Positions 32,516 through 43,700 of a DNA stretch of 64,000 nt are shown here, piece after piece. The notes beneath the pieces are model-generated. The model did no database searches. It was not told the DNA's origin and worked only from the letters and a program-made list of their open reading frames with translations. Numbering within the stretch: the first letter of the stretch is position 1; every line of letters begins with the position of its first letter. The position numbers were made by a program, and so were the translations under genes. This stretch comes from Zizania palustris (lineage: Eukaryota; Streptophyta; Magnoliopsida; Poales; Poaceae): the NCBI GenBank assembly GCA_019279435.1, contig JAAALK010000287.1:29264162-29328161 (forward strand), in the 5' to 3' direction.

Positions 32516-33565
32516 CCCAACTGTCATCACTGGTAGGCTTGCAGCTGCTTTCCAATTAATCTCCCGTCTCCACTCGTGTATGATTATGGACTGTTGACTA
32601 TTTGGCTCTGTGGCTATTGTCTGAATGCTGGAAGTGCTCGAGGTAAACGGTGCATCGTGCGAGGGCTGACAGTGGCAGACTGTCAGCTGGTTCATCACTT
32701 GGGATACCACAGGGGACCCTGATGCCGTTTAGACATGGTCTATGGAACGGGACTGGAGCCACACTGTCCATAGTTTTAGTTGAACATGATTGTGATTTCT
32801 GTTTTCCAACTGCTACTACTTGCCTATGTGATCATTTGAGAAAGTTCAGGTGTGATCATTTTGATGCTCTGTAGCAGGTGCAGTTGCTCTTCGGTTTCGT
32901 TCCAGTTTCTTTGGGACGTCGTGCAACCACCCTGACCTTAGTTTGGTTGAACAGTTGCTGCTTAGAATTGCTTCTCTCTGCAGATGAGATCCTCTGAAAA
33001 AATTCAGACGAGATCATTTTGGTTCTCTGCAGCAATTGGGCTGGCACCAAAGAAGCCTGCTTCTGAAAATACAGAGTTGCCATTGCTGGTTATGAGATAT
33101 GAAAAATGTGAGATATGAAAAAGTTGTTATGAGCTTTTAATTTCAGCTGTGAAAAATGGTTGTTTGGTTAGAGTAGTTGTGTTTCCGTAGAGCAATTTTT
33201 AAAAGCTCGACGACATGAAATGATAATTTCATACCTTAATTAATAACGAATATAATAAGCACGTGTAAACTAAAGGATATGACAAACTATAAGTTATCGA
33301 ATCTATAGATATGCAACCTTTACTTTGTGTTGGCAAAGAATACAAAAAATTGACTTGGATGAAAAAAGTTGATTCATTTGATACTTATTTATATATCTTT
33401 CTAATAAGGTTATGTGGACGGTGGAAGAGATTGGGCGATACAAATTGTGAAGTCATGGAATTTAGATACATGTAACTTTTATTCTGTAATCTATTGCCAT
33501 TGAAAAAAATGGTTTCATTTGATACTTATATGTTATGTGGTAAAGCTTTCTAATCAAGAAACTTA
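32516..33565. other. Spacer, unit C
   Basis: No gene seen; aligns with 23634-24960 but lacks most of the 24345-24775 module. Confidence 0.4.
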
Positions 33566-34143
33566 GACCCGTTTGTTTGAACTTTAGCTTTTTAAGTTTT
33601 CCAAAAAAATTGGTTTTTAGCTTTTACAAGTTAGAAGGGTGACTTTCCGAAAGCTAATTTTTGAAAAACTAATATCATTTGGCAACCTAGCTTTTAGAAT
33701 TGCGGGATGGAGTGACTGTTCTGTGGGGTCCACAGAATGTCACCATGAGGGCGGGGCACGGCTGCGCCGTACGGGGCAGGGAGGCCAGGCGATGGTGACG
33801 CCGGAAGAGGCGGCGGGGCCGGGCGACAGCGACACCGAGCGGGGCGGCGTGGAAGGGCAGGGCGACGCCAGACGGGACGGTGGGACCGACCGGGGCGACA
33901 CCGAACGAGGCGACGCCTGGGGATGGCGAGGAAGGATGAGGCAACACCGGACGACCAAAGGAGAGGGAGACAACGCAGATGGAGATGGAAAGATGTGGAA
34001 AGCTCACATTTCACTACTTCTGAGCTTTTCATATAATCATAGCTTTTGTGACTTTTAGCTTTCGAAAAACTCAGCCTAGAAGCTGACTGCTTGTTTGATC
34101 TTTCGTTTTTGTAAATTGAAAAGTTACTGGAAACAAACGGGTC
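33566..34143. mobile_element. DNA transposon with TA target duplication and GC-rich cargo
   Basis: 578 bp, absent from the equivalent place near 24950. The ends are inverted repeats (GACCCGTTTGTTT at left, AAACAAACGGGTC at right), flanked by TA on both sides. The inner arms are also inverted (AGCTTTTAGAA-like and AGCTTTTGTGAC-like sequence). The middle (33710-33960) is strongly GC-rich and stays open on both strands, which looks like captured gene sequence, but no domain is recognisable. Confidence 0.7.
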
Positions 34144-34557
34144 TAATGCTGTTGTTAGCGACCGACATTTGCAGGCCAAAGTTGGGTCACTACCTTGCTA
34201 GCTATCCATTTTATTGGGTCGGAGTTGTGTCCAAATGGGCCCAGTCTTGTTAGTTCGCAGACGAAACACGCCCCCCATGAGAAGCAACCCAATTTTGTAG
34301 ATTTTTTAAGTGTCGCAACATGCACTGTCGATCAATTTTGTCTCTCACACCGACAACATATTTACGAAGATCTAAATTATATGAGAAATGTCACATCGAA
34401 ATGATCGAATTATACTTCATATTATTATTTGGTTAGGCCTTAGGAATAATAGACTGATGTAGAAATTCCAATTAGTGCTCAGCAACTTGGTTGCATTTTT
34501 CTCGTGCAGTATGTGAACATGTATGTGCCTCTCCAATCGTTTTGCATCCCCTGAGTA

Positions 34558-35209
34558 GCCCTTTTACCCACGGGCGCGGGTACCCAATTTGATGGGTACG
34601 GTTTTGGATTCAATTTTGTACCTACGGGTTCATGGGTTTGGGCACCCACTTAATTTCGGGTCTGCAATAGTGATACATTCACTGCATTGATGATGAGTTT
34701 GCTCACAGGCTTATATAGGCACGAGTGAAAAGACCGTTACATGAGCATGACGAGATTCCAGCTAACTAACCAACCTACACGCACGGTCACTAACAAGACG
34801 TGGTGCAAATATTCAGCTAACAGGGTCGGATTCAGGTTTAGATTTAAATCCGTGAGTTTCGCGGGTTTACCTGATTACTTAAAATTATATAGAGTTTATT
34901 ACATTTTCTATTCATTTCCCATGAAAATGTTATGTTGAGATATGTTGAGTGATTTCATCATTTTAAATTATGTGTTGGTAATGTGGTAATCTCCTATTTG
35001 TTGTGGATTTTTAATTATATTTATGTTGTAATGTAATTCATGTAGAGTATAAACTGAACCTGCGAGTTACCCGTCGGGTTTCAGGTACCCGACGGATTAG
35101 GGTTCGGATTTAGTTTTGAACTCACGGATTTCACGGGTTCAGATTTGTATGAGTTTCGCAGATTTGCTTCGCGGATGGGTTTTCATCAAACCAACCATTC
35201 CTACCCCAG
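34558..35209. mobile_element. GGGTA/CCCG-rich insertion, type uncertain
   Basis: About 650 bases absent from the matching place near 25453. It contains repeated ACCCG/CGGGT/GGGTAC blocks at both ends, like the repeat at 7970. An inner part (about 34671-34821) has a TATA-like AGGCTTATATAGGC and TG...CA ends, suggesting a nested LTR fragment. Ends and target duplication are not clean. Confidence 0.5.
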
Positions 35210-35990
35210 ATTGTATCAAAAGAATACCAACTTCTTGATTTACCAACCGAGGATAACTAAGAAAGTAAGAACGTAGAAACAAAGTCTTTTGGGACAAAGT
35301 TGAAGGCTATAAATGATTTTTTTGAGTAGATGGAATATTAACTAAAGGAAATATTTACAAAACTTACAAATGTAATTTGCAGCATGACTCAGCAGTTGTG
35401 CTCATAAAATTTTGCTGGGACCTTGCATGCTAGTGGGGGTCTGTATAGGTGGATGCATGACTTGCACTTGCACGCCTTGCGTCAGTCACAAACATTAATC
35501 ACTACTAATAATGCTTGGTCTGCTGCATTATTAGTTGTCCACTAGCTTAACCATAGCTGGAAGTATGCCCAAGTTGACCTCAACTCATGCAAGAAGAGGA
35601 GAGTTTTTTTCTTAAAAAACAGTGATCAAATTCAGTTGTTGACAGTGTCCTGAAAATTGAGTTAGATGTCATCGTTTTTTTCAGATAATGGTTGAGATAG
35701 CCTTATGCATCAAGAAATTTTGCCAGGTTGTAGTAAACAATGTAGCAGACATCCCCAAAGTCAACCAAATCCAGAGCATTTTTTTCTTCTTTAGACCAAG
35801 TTTACAACATTCCATGCTGTTGTGCCGGCTGTCCACATGCATGCATGCTCAGAGTCAACCGAAGCCAAGCTCACCAAATGCATGCTGTCATGCTGGTTGC
35901 CCTATGTAAGCAATGACGATGACAATGCAGCTCAGGAAGCTGGACAAGACATTTCAGAGATCACACCATCCTGATCCAAGATTAGGGTAC
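35210..35990. other. Spacer before the sulfurtransferase gene
   Basis: The first 400 bases match 25460-25835 and mark the right limit of the duplicated receptor region (about 35630). After that the sequence is unique. No gene seen. Confidence 0.5.
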
Positions 35991-35992
35991 AT

Positions 35993-36005
35993 GATATATA
36001 TATAT
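35993..36005 (+). promoter_or_regulatory. TATA-rich core promoter of the sulfurtransferase gene
   Basis: ATATATATATATG about 50-60 bases before the ATG at 36052, a suitable distance for a short 5' UTR. Confidence 0.5.
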
Positions 36006-36051
36006 GTGAAGGTTGGAGCAGAGCAGTAACAAGGCAATCACATCGTCGTCA

Positions 36052-37118
36052 ATGGCGTCTTCTCTGATGAGCAGGTAACTAGCTTGGAGCAGAGGTCAAT
36101 CGATCGATCGATCGATCGATCGATCAATCGACAGGGTCGGAGCATTTTGTTTGGTTTGCATGCTCTGCAAGCCGGTCATGGCTGACGATTAACGTGTGGC
36201 CTGCAGCGAGAAGAAGGCGCTGGAGGCCCTCCCGACCGTCGACGCCGGCGAGGTGCGTCAGCTCATGAGCTCCGGCTGCCACTACCTCGACGTCAGGTAC
36301 ACTCTACAAGCTTCCATGGACCATGATCAATGATGATTCCTGACCGATGTGCCACTTTCATCTTCCTAAATCGTGGCTGCGTATGATCATCAGGCTGGGG
36401 AACGATTTCGACATGGCGCATGCTGCCGGTGCTCGCAACGTTCCCTACTACCTCTCAGTGACTCCCAGCGGTCAGCTCAGCTCATACTTTCTTGCCTTGC
36501 TCACCTCAAGAGGGGATAAATTTTTTTGTGATTTCCTGCTGTTGATTTCTGAAACCTCTCGATGTTTTTGTGTTTGGGCATCTCATGATTAGCACTTAGA
36601 AGGTAACCTGCAAAAGAATTTTTCTGGTGTATATATGTTGCTGATGGTTCTACCCTACCTGTTTGTGTTCATCTCAAGGGAAGGAGAAGAACCCACACTT
36701 TGTAGATGAAGTAGCTGCACTCTTCAGCAAAGATGAGCAGCTGATTGTGGTAAGATCACCATCACATATTGCATGCACTGTGCTACTGCTGATAAACCAA
36801 CATATATCATCCAAGGTTTAAGGTTTCAGTGCCATGTCGAGTCTTGATGATGCATGGTTGACCTAAGTTCTTGTGCTCGTGCAGGGTTGCAACACAGGAG
36901 TGAGATCCAGGCTCGCGACTAATGACCTTTTGAGCGCGGTAATTAAGGCCTGACCCGTCTCGATTTTAGCTCCTTTTTTTACAGTTTCGAGTAATCTTGT
37001 CGCTGATTAGTGTCGTTTGCATGTGAAGGGATTCAAGAACGTGAAGAACATGAAAGGTGGCTACCAATCATTTGTCAGGAGTGAAGAAGACCAGCAGCCT
37101 GCAGCTCAGCCGCAGTAA
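36052..37118 (+). CDS. Single-domain rhodanese sulfurtransferase (STR16/STR18-like)
   Basis: Six exons by splice-site reading: 36052-36074, 36207-36296, 36394-36470, 36679-36749, 36885-36938 and 37029-37118. They sum to 405 nt, or 134 aa. The product has one rhodanese domain: a CH2A-like start (YLDVR), a DMAHAAGARNVPY stretch, and the active-site loop CNTGVRS with the catalytic cysteine at about residue 89. Related plant proteins move sulfane sulfur from thiosulfate or other donors to acceptors such as cyanide or thiols, and some are senescence-induced. No targeting peptide is evident, so a cytosolic location is likely. The C-terminus is a Gln/Ala/Pro-rich tail (DQQPAAQPQ) that lies in a 33-bp tandem duplication. 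A poly(A) signal AATAAA is at 37228. Confidence 0.9.
36098..36130. repeat. ATCG tetranucleotide microsatellite
   Basis: About seven tandem ATCG units in the first intron of the sulfurtransferase gene. Confidence 0.9.
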
Positions 37119-37149
37119 GAAGACCAGCAGCCTGCAGCTCAGCCGCCGT
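37084..37149. repeat. 33-bp tandem duplication across a stop codon
   Basis: Two copies (37084-37116 and 37117-37149) differing at one base. The stop TAA (37116-37118) is formed at the copy junction, and the second copy stays in frame to another TAA. Confidence 0.9.
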
Positions 37150-37227
37150 AACCTTGAGCAGCATCTCCCTTTCTCAGGGAAATGGAAACTCGTATTTTTA
37201 TGCATAAATTTATTGGTTGTAAAGAAG

Positions 37228-37233
37228 AATAAA
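37228..37233 (+). terminator. Polyadenylation signal AATAAA
   Basis: AATAAA 110 bases after the sulfurtransferase stop codon. Confidence 0.5.
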
Positions 37234-37798
37234 TTGGGATCACTTGAATCTAAGCTTTAAGATTCTGCACTATGTACTGTCCAGCAATATATTAAATATT
37301 AATGATGATGTTACCAATCAATAAACCTTCAGATTTCAGAAAGTAGGGCTCCCAGAAAATTCTTCAGAAGTGTTGCAACCAGTGAGGTTAATGCCATGTC
37401 CATAGCTTCTGTTGACCTCATCTTTTTTTTCTTTAATTTTACAATATTAAGTTGAGCTGTTTTTATTTGAAACTAAACTCTAAATGTGGCATGCATTTGG
37501 AATCTAGAGCTGTACCAAACAAACAACACTGGTAAGATGACGTCTGGACTTTGCATTGAAAGTAATTAAATCACAAGATAACCAAACCAAATGACATTAT
37601 TCTCCCAGTGTGACATCATCGCCATTTTTGAGGGCTTCATAGACTGACATCTGGAACTAAAACAGTGCATGTCAGATTGGCTGCTTACCTTCCGGCACGG
37701 ATCTTCTGTCACTTGGCTCCTTTGGCCGGCTCTTGGCGACTTGAAAACAAGATCTTTACACAGACACATGAGAGACCTGTGCTGATTATCAAGCTGTT

Positions 37799-40700
37799 TC
37801 ATAGCACCTCCTTTTCTAGCTTGAGCACAGCCATAAATGCCTCTTGAGGAACGTCAACCCTTCCTATTGCTTTCATTCTCTTCTTTCCTTCAGCCTGTTC
37901 GTTGGCAAAAGTCAGATGGCCATATTATTATCTATCTTTCTCTAAATGGTGATGGTGAAGAAAGCTACTGTCTACTAGCTTTGACCAAGCACCAAAAAAG
38001 TCAGCTTATATGAAACTAGGACAGTTGGTATTTGATAAAAGAAGGATTACCTGTTTCTTCAGCAACTTCTTTTTCCTCGATATATCACCCCCTGCGAGTA
38101 AAAGAAAATATTTCCCAAAATAAACTTGTGTAGATCTGTAGTGGGGAGATGCAGCAGCAATCTTTTTCAAACAAATGCACGATTGGAACAACTACTATTA
38201 AAAATATTGGTGCACGTGTTCAATGAATGAACCGAACAGAAGACGGGAAAAAAAATCCAGTTATGATGGTATTAAAGTGCAGGTCTTAGTGTTGTTTACC
38301 ATAGCATTTCGATAAGACATCCTTCCTGATGGCAGATAAGGCTTCACTTGCAATGACCTTTGCGCCTATGCATGCCTGTCACATTGCTGGTTAGCATATG
38401 ATTCCTAATAAAAAGTAAAGAACTGCTAATTGAGCGGCTTTATTTTCTCCGGAACTGATGACTACTACTATTTTCCAACAAGTTTGCTAAACTTTCTCTT
38501 GTGAAGAATAATGATCTGGTTGAAACAAGACGATAGAAAACAAGGCAGCGACGATATCAACTACTTCTTTGTTTTTTAGTTAAAATGCAACATAAATTCA
38601 ATAACAACAAAACAACCCATTTTCTTTATTGATGTAGATTTTTTTTTTTAAAAAATAAGCTTGATGTAGATTGTCAAAAGACGCAAGATGGTTGAAACAT
38701 CTAACTGTAAACTTGACCACAAATTACAATCAGCAACATTTTTCTGCCTCAGCTTGCTGTGCAATTGTATAATCAAGAAATATGGTGGAACCAGAGCGAT
38801 AAATCTCACTTGAATAGGTACTCTAAACATTTGCCGAGGTATGAGCTCTTTGAGCTTTTGAGTCAGCGCCCTCCCGACAGAGTATGCCTACAAAAATTCC
38901 AAATATCAGATTGGCTTCAGCAACTATTGCATGACAACCAATTAAGTAAAATTCATTGCTTTTCAAAATCAAGCTGGCAGGAGAAAACATTGCAAGGAAT
39001 ACAGTTAGTTGCACAAGAAGAATCATGTAATGACTAATGAATTTTAAGCATGCATATACATACTACAGATTTTAAACAGAGTATATGGATACATGGAAAT
39101 GGAAATAAAAGAAACAAATGAGAGGACTAATCCTAAACCCACACAATACATCATTAACAATAAGCACATGGATACTAAAATCCAATCATAGTCCATGATC
39201 CTACTAATTCTTGGGGCTACCTATAAGTTTGTTCACATTGCTGGTGCTTCAGAACAGCACATGTTCTCTCATTTTAGAACTGCATGTATCAAGGATGTGA
39301 TTCAGGATAGACCCAATGCAATGAGTTAGAGCTTCCAAATTTGAAACAAGTGTTCAACAGAAAGTGAGTGTGCATAGACCCAACTTTTCCTATGCATAAA
39401 TATGTATGACCAATTGATCGTGAATATAATTGTACTGGCTTGTAAGCAACTAAAGTTTAACACCTTATCTCTATGCACGATTGTTGACAATGCCTCCACA
39501 GGATCACCATTGATTTGTATATCCAGCTTTACTAGGTTACTTTCCCTGTACCTGCCAATTAGGCAAAGATGTATGTTGCTTGATTTTGCAGGAAGGAACT
39601 ATTAAGCACTAGGGGTCAGGTAAAACAATAGGCAGGTAACTAGCTATGGGGTACAACTAAAGCGAGTAAAGTAACAATTTCATAAGAGTCACTCATAGGG
39701 TTAATCATATGCATTCCATGTACCAAGACACCCAGATCAAATATTGCCCTTAGTATCTTAATATTATCCATCTGACACAAGTTTATATTGTTTGAGAAAA
39801 GCATCCACCTCGATACATAGTTTCTCTTAAAAAACTTAGTGTGGCCATTAGAATGAAAGATGTCTTCTTACATAACCAATTTTACAGTGCCCTGAACACA
39901 GTGATTAGTGGAATATATGAATAAAGAGAACAAGGGGCACAAGTACCCGATAAGTGAATATTCCATGCTAGCATATCCTTTGCTTCGAGATTTCAGTTGA
40001 TCAAAGAAATCACCAACCATCTGCATAATGGTTACAAATAAGTATCTACAGAAAATCCACAAAATAATATGCACCAATTCAAGTATTATAACAAGTACAA
40101 CATAGAAACACTTCAAACAGTCTAAACAACATGAATGAAAACAACCATGACCTCTCCTCTCTATCTGAAACTCCTGTTTGCATAGTGTTTTGTGTATTTT
40201 GCATGTGCATTCAGGTATATGTTGTCTATTTTAAAAAGGAATGATATCATACCTCTGCTAGTGGTAGCTCATAAACAACTGAGGCCCTATTTTCCGTAAT
40301 GAAGTTCATTTCCTTGAATTCACCTCTTCTCTCTTGGCCCAGCTCCATTATTGGCCCAATATATTCTTTTGGTGTAAGCATTTCAATCTAAAATTTTAAA
40401 AAGAAAAGCAGAGACCAAAGAAGAGAATCAGATACACGCAGAATTCAACACTCACAATGTTAAAGTAAAGATGACTGCAAATCTATGGTGAAAGCACGTA
40501 TAAAGAAGAAACAACCTTTACATATGGTTCTTCAATGGATCTCCGTTTACCAGGTTCTGGAAGCAAGGATGGATTTGAACATTCGACCTATATTACATCA
40601 ATAAGCAAGTTGGTACATTAACATTGCACTGACAAATAAACAATGCTGGCATGCTCACTAGTGAAACTGCATAAGTAATCTTTTGATAACTTCATTATAA

Positions 40701-43700
40701 GGAAGTTTAATTAGCAAAGTTGATGCAAACGTATCTACCCTGTGATGGTTCAGTTCAAATGCTTACAACATGTATCAATTGACCTTTTCAGCAGTAAGAA
40801 AAAAAAGGATTAAAACAATGGAGTGTCTGCAAATTATTCCCATTGCATCTCTAGGCAAGGGGTTTAGTTAGTGCCTTAGTGGGGTAATAATTGCTAAGGA
40901 TTCAGTAAATCACTACAGATGTGCATGTGATAATTGCTAATGGCCTCCATAACTCACTTTCTGTAATGAGGTGCTTAAAAAATATTTCCTTCAAGTGGCA
41001 ATAGAATAAAGGTAAGATGAAATTATGATGAAGTTAAATCTTAGTAGGAGCCTCTCCTACTGATTTCAGTCAAAAAAAATTATGATGAAGTGGGTGATGT
41101 TAGTCTGGTTGGAATGCTCAATACAACTGTAGATAATTCTTTTAAGAATACAATAAGAAAGGATATAGCATAGTTCCTGCACCTTGAAGGCTCTAACAAA
41201 TACTAATCTAAACAACAGGAGATAGAGATGTCCCAGTTCAGGGTCATAAATAACTTACAGTTTCACCGTCAACTAAGTTGACATGGTAAACCACACTAGG
41301 GGCAGTAATTATTAAGTTTAAGTTGTACTCTCTCTCAAGCCTTTCCTGAAAATAGAGAACATTATGTTGTCAAAAATTCAAGTTTTCATAGCTCTAATTT
41401 GAGCTGGACTGGCAAGAGTAAAGTAGATTGTACGAACCTGCACAATCTCCATATGAAGAAGACCAAGAAACCCACATCTGAAGCCAAACCCCATGGCACT
41501 TGAAGATTCTGGTTCAAACTACATGGAAAACCAAGATACAGGCATACAGCCTTAGAAAAGTAAAGATGAGAAATGAAATGAAAAATGCTAATTGGTAATC
41601 AAGAATCAACGTTGGCATGACCCAAAATGAGAATTAATACATTGAACTATTTTTCTAACTGAACTTATAGTATTATAATTCATGCTCTTCCACAATCAAT
41701 TTCATTACATGTTTCAGTTTTATAAATGACGTTCAAAATATAACACTTTTTATTAAAAAAATATAGGTTTTATTCATGAAAAATATGTGTGCTTGCATGC
41801 TGCCTTTATTTTGCCTGGCATGTTGCATCCAATCTTAATTATCATCGTTCATTTCTTCTCTTTGAAGATTCTACAGATACATTGCAATATCAGAACATGG
41901 GTAAATAAAGATGCTCCAACCTTCACATAATGGAAATGGAAACGAACTAAAATAGCTTGGAAATACAATGATGCTAATCTGATGATCTTGCTTCAATATA
42001 AAGGACAGGAACCCTACCTTTAGGGCAGCATCATTTAGCTGAAGTTTTTCCAATGCTTCCCGCAACTCCTCAAACCTATTGATTGACCACATTATTTAAT
42101 ATGAGGTACATTACGCATTGGTGCGGAAAAGAATGGGAAAAACATTTCAGGGGAAAGAAAAGTACTGATCCGCGTCTATAGGAAACAAGCCGCAGAAAAC
42201 CATTGGGGTAGCTTCTGAATATCCTGGTAGAGCACGTTCTGCTCTTTTTGAATAATGAGATATTGTATCACCAACCCTGGCATCTGCAACTGATCTTATG
42301 GATGCAGAAAGATAACCGACCTATCAAGGAGTGATCACAGGTCAAGAAAGAATTTGTTTGATAAATATTGCATTATTAATATGAATAGCATTAACAGTGT
42401 ATCAATGGCATATTTAGACAGTTAGACCAAAGTTCTGGCATTTACATAGTAGTAATGTTTTTTTTTGAAATAGGCCACATGGGCCCAACCTTGTTTGAAG
42501 GCCATGGGTGTGTCGGGGATGTGAACGAGAACTTCCCAGGAGGTCACCCATCCTGGTACTACTCCCGCCTGAGCACGCTTAACAATGGAGTTCTGAGTAG
42601 ATTTGGTGCCAGCTAACTCACATCCCTTTCACTAGTAGTAATGTTTTCATGCTGAGAAAAATGTCGTTCTACTTCACACAAAAAAACTAAAGTAGAAATG
42701 AAGAGATAATCAAACATAAGATATAACCAAATACTTATAATTTATGTAAGACATGGTAACACAAAAGTTACCTCGCCAGCATAGAGTTCATTAACTTGCA
42801 TCTGCTTGGGGGATAATACACCAATTTCATCAGCAATAAATTCCTGTTAATGTTTACAAAACAGGTTCAGCATTCACTCTGCAGAGTTAAGGATGGTGAA
42901 GAAGATGAGGATAGAGTGAACTTCTAGGAGAGGTAATTATAAAACGATATTGTAAGTGAGAAAAAACTAATAGAAGTGACACGAGACAAATAATGCACTT
43001 TTGTAGTGGACTAGTGGTATGTTGCAAAAGTTGTACTTTTATAGTCCAATGCAACTATTTTTTTCCAAAGATGATTTTACCATAGCAGAACTTACTAGTT
43101 TGCTTTAGAGATTTCAGTTTTTCTTTAGTTACCTTTCCACTCGCCATAAAACATATTTTGTCTCCTTTCTTTATACGGCCGTCAACAACTCGAAAATACA
43201 CAATTACACCTCTGTATGGATCATAATAGCTGAAATCACAGGAGAGAAGTATAAGAGTTCAGACATACAGAAAATTATCGATACCATTTTAGTATTGTTG
43301 TCTACTTTTTCTAATTTTAGAACCTGAATCATCCATTGAGATTCTAAGTAGTCTGAGTTCTTAAAGATACCTGTCAAATATAAGTGCCCTCAGAGGACTT
43401 TTTGCAGTATCCTGCGGTGGGGGTATCTTGGTCACGATGGCATCTAGTATCTCAGTGATGCCTATGCCCTCCTACAAACAAACAAAAATGAAGAAGTTAA
43501 TGTAATAGATTGTGTATCTTTACATAGTGGAGAATTCAGAATAGTACTTTTTGCACCGCAGATATGTAAGTTACTCCAAAGGTCAAACAGAGATAACAAT
43601 AAAGCAGCAAAAACAAACCTTTGCTGAACAACGAATTGCATTACTGCAGTCCATCCCAATTATCTGAGAACAAAAAAAAAACAAGCATCATTTTAGTAAT

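Noticed and set aside
33687..34179. Minus- and plus-strand frames in the GC-rich core at 33.7-34.0 kb
   Set aside because: Arg/Pro-rich in several frames at once, typical of composition rather than coding.
42510..42600. A functional 5S rRNA gene
   Set aside because: Diverged from plant 5S at many positions, single copy, and flanked by a target duplication with a poly(A) tail.
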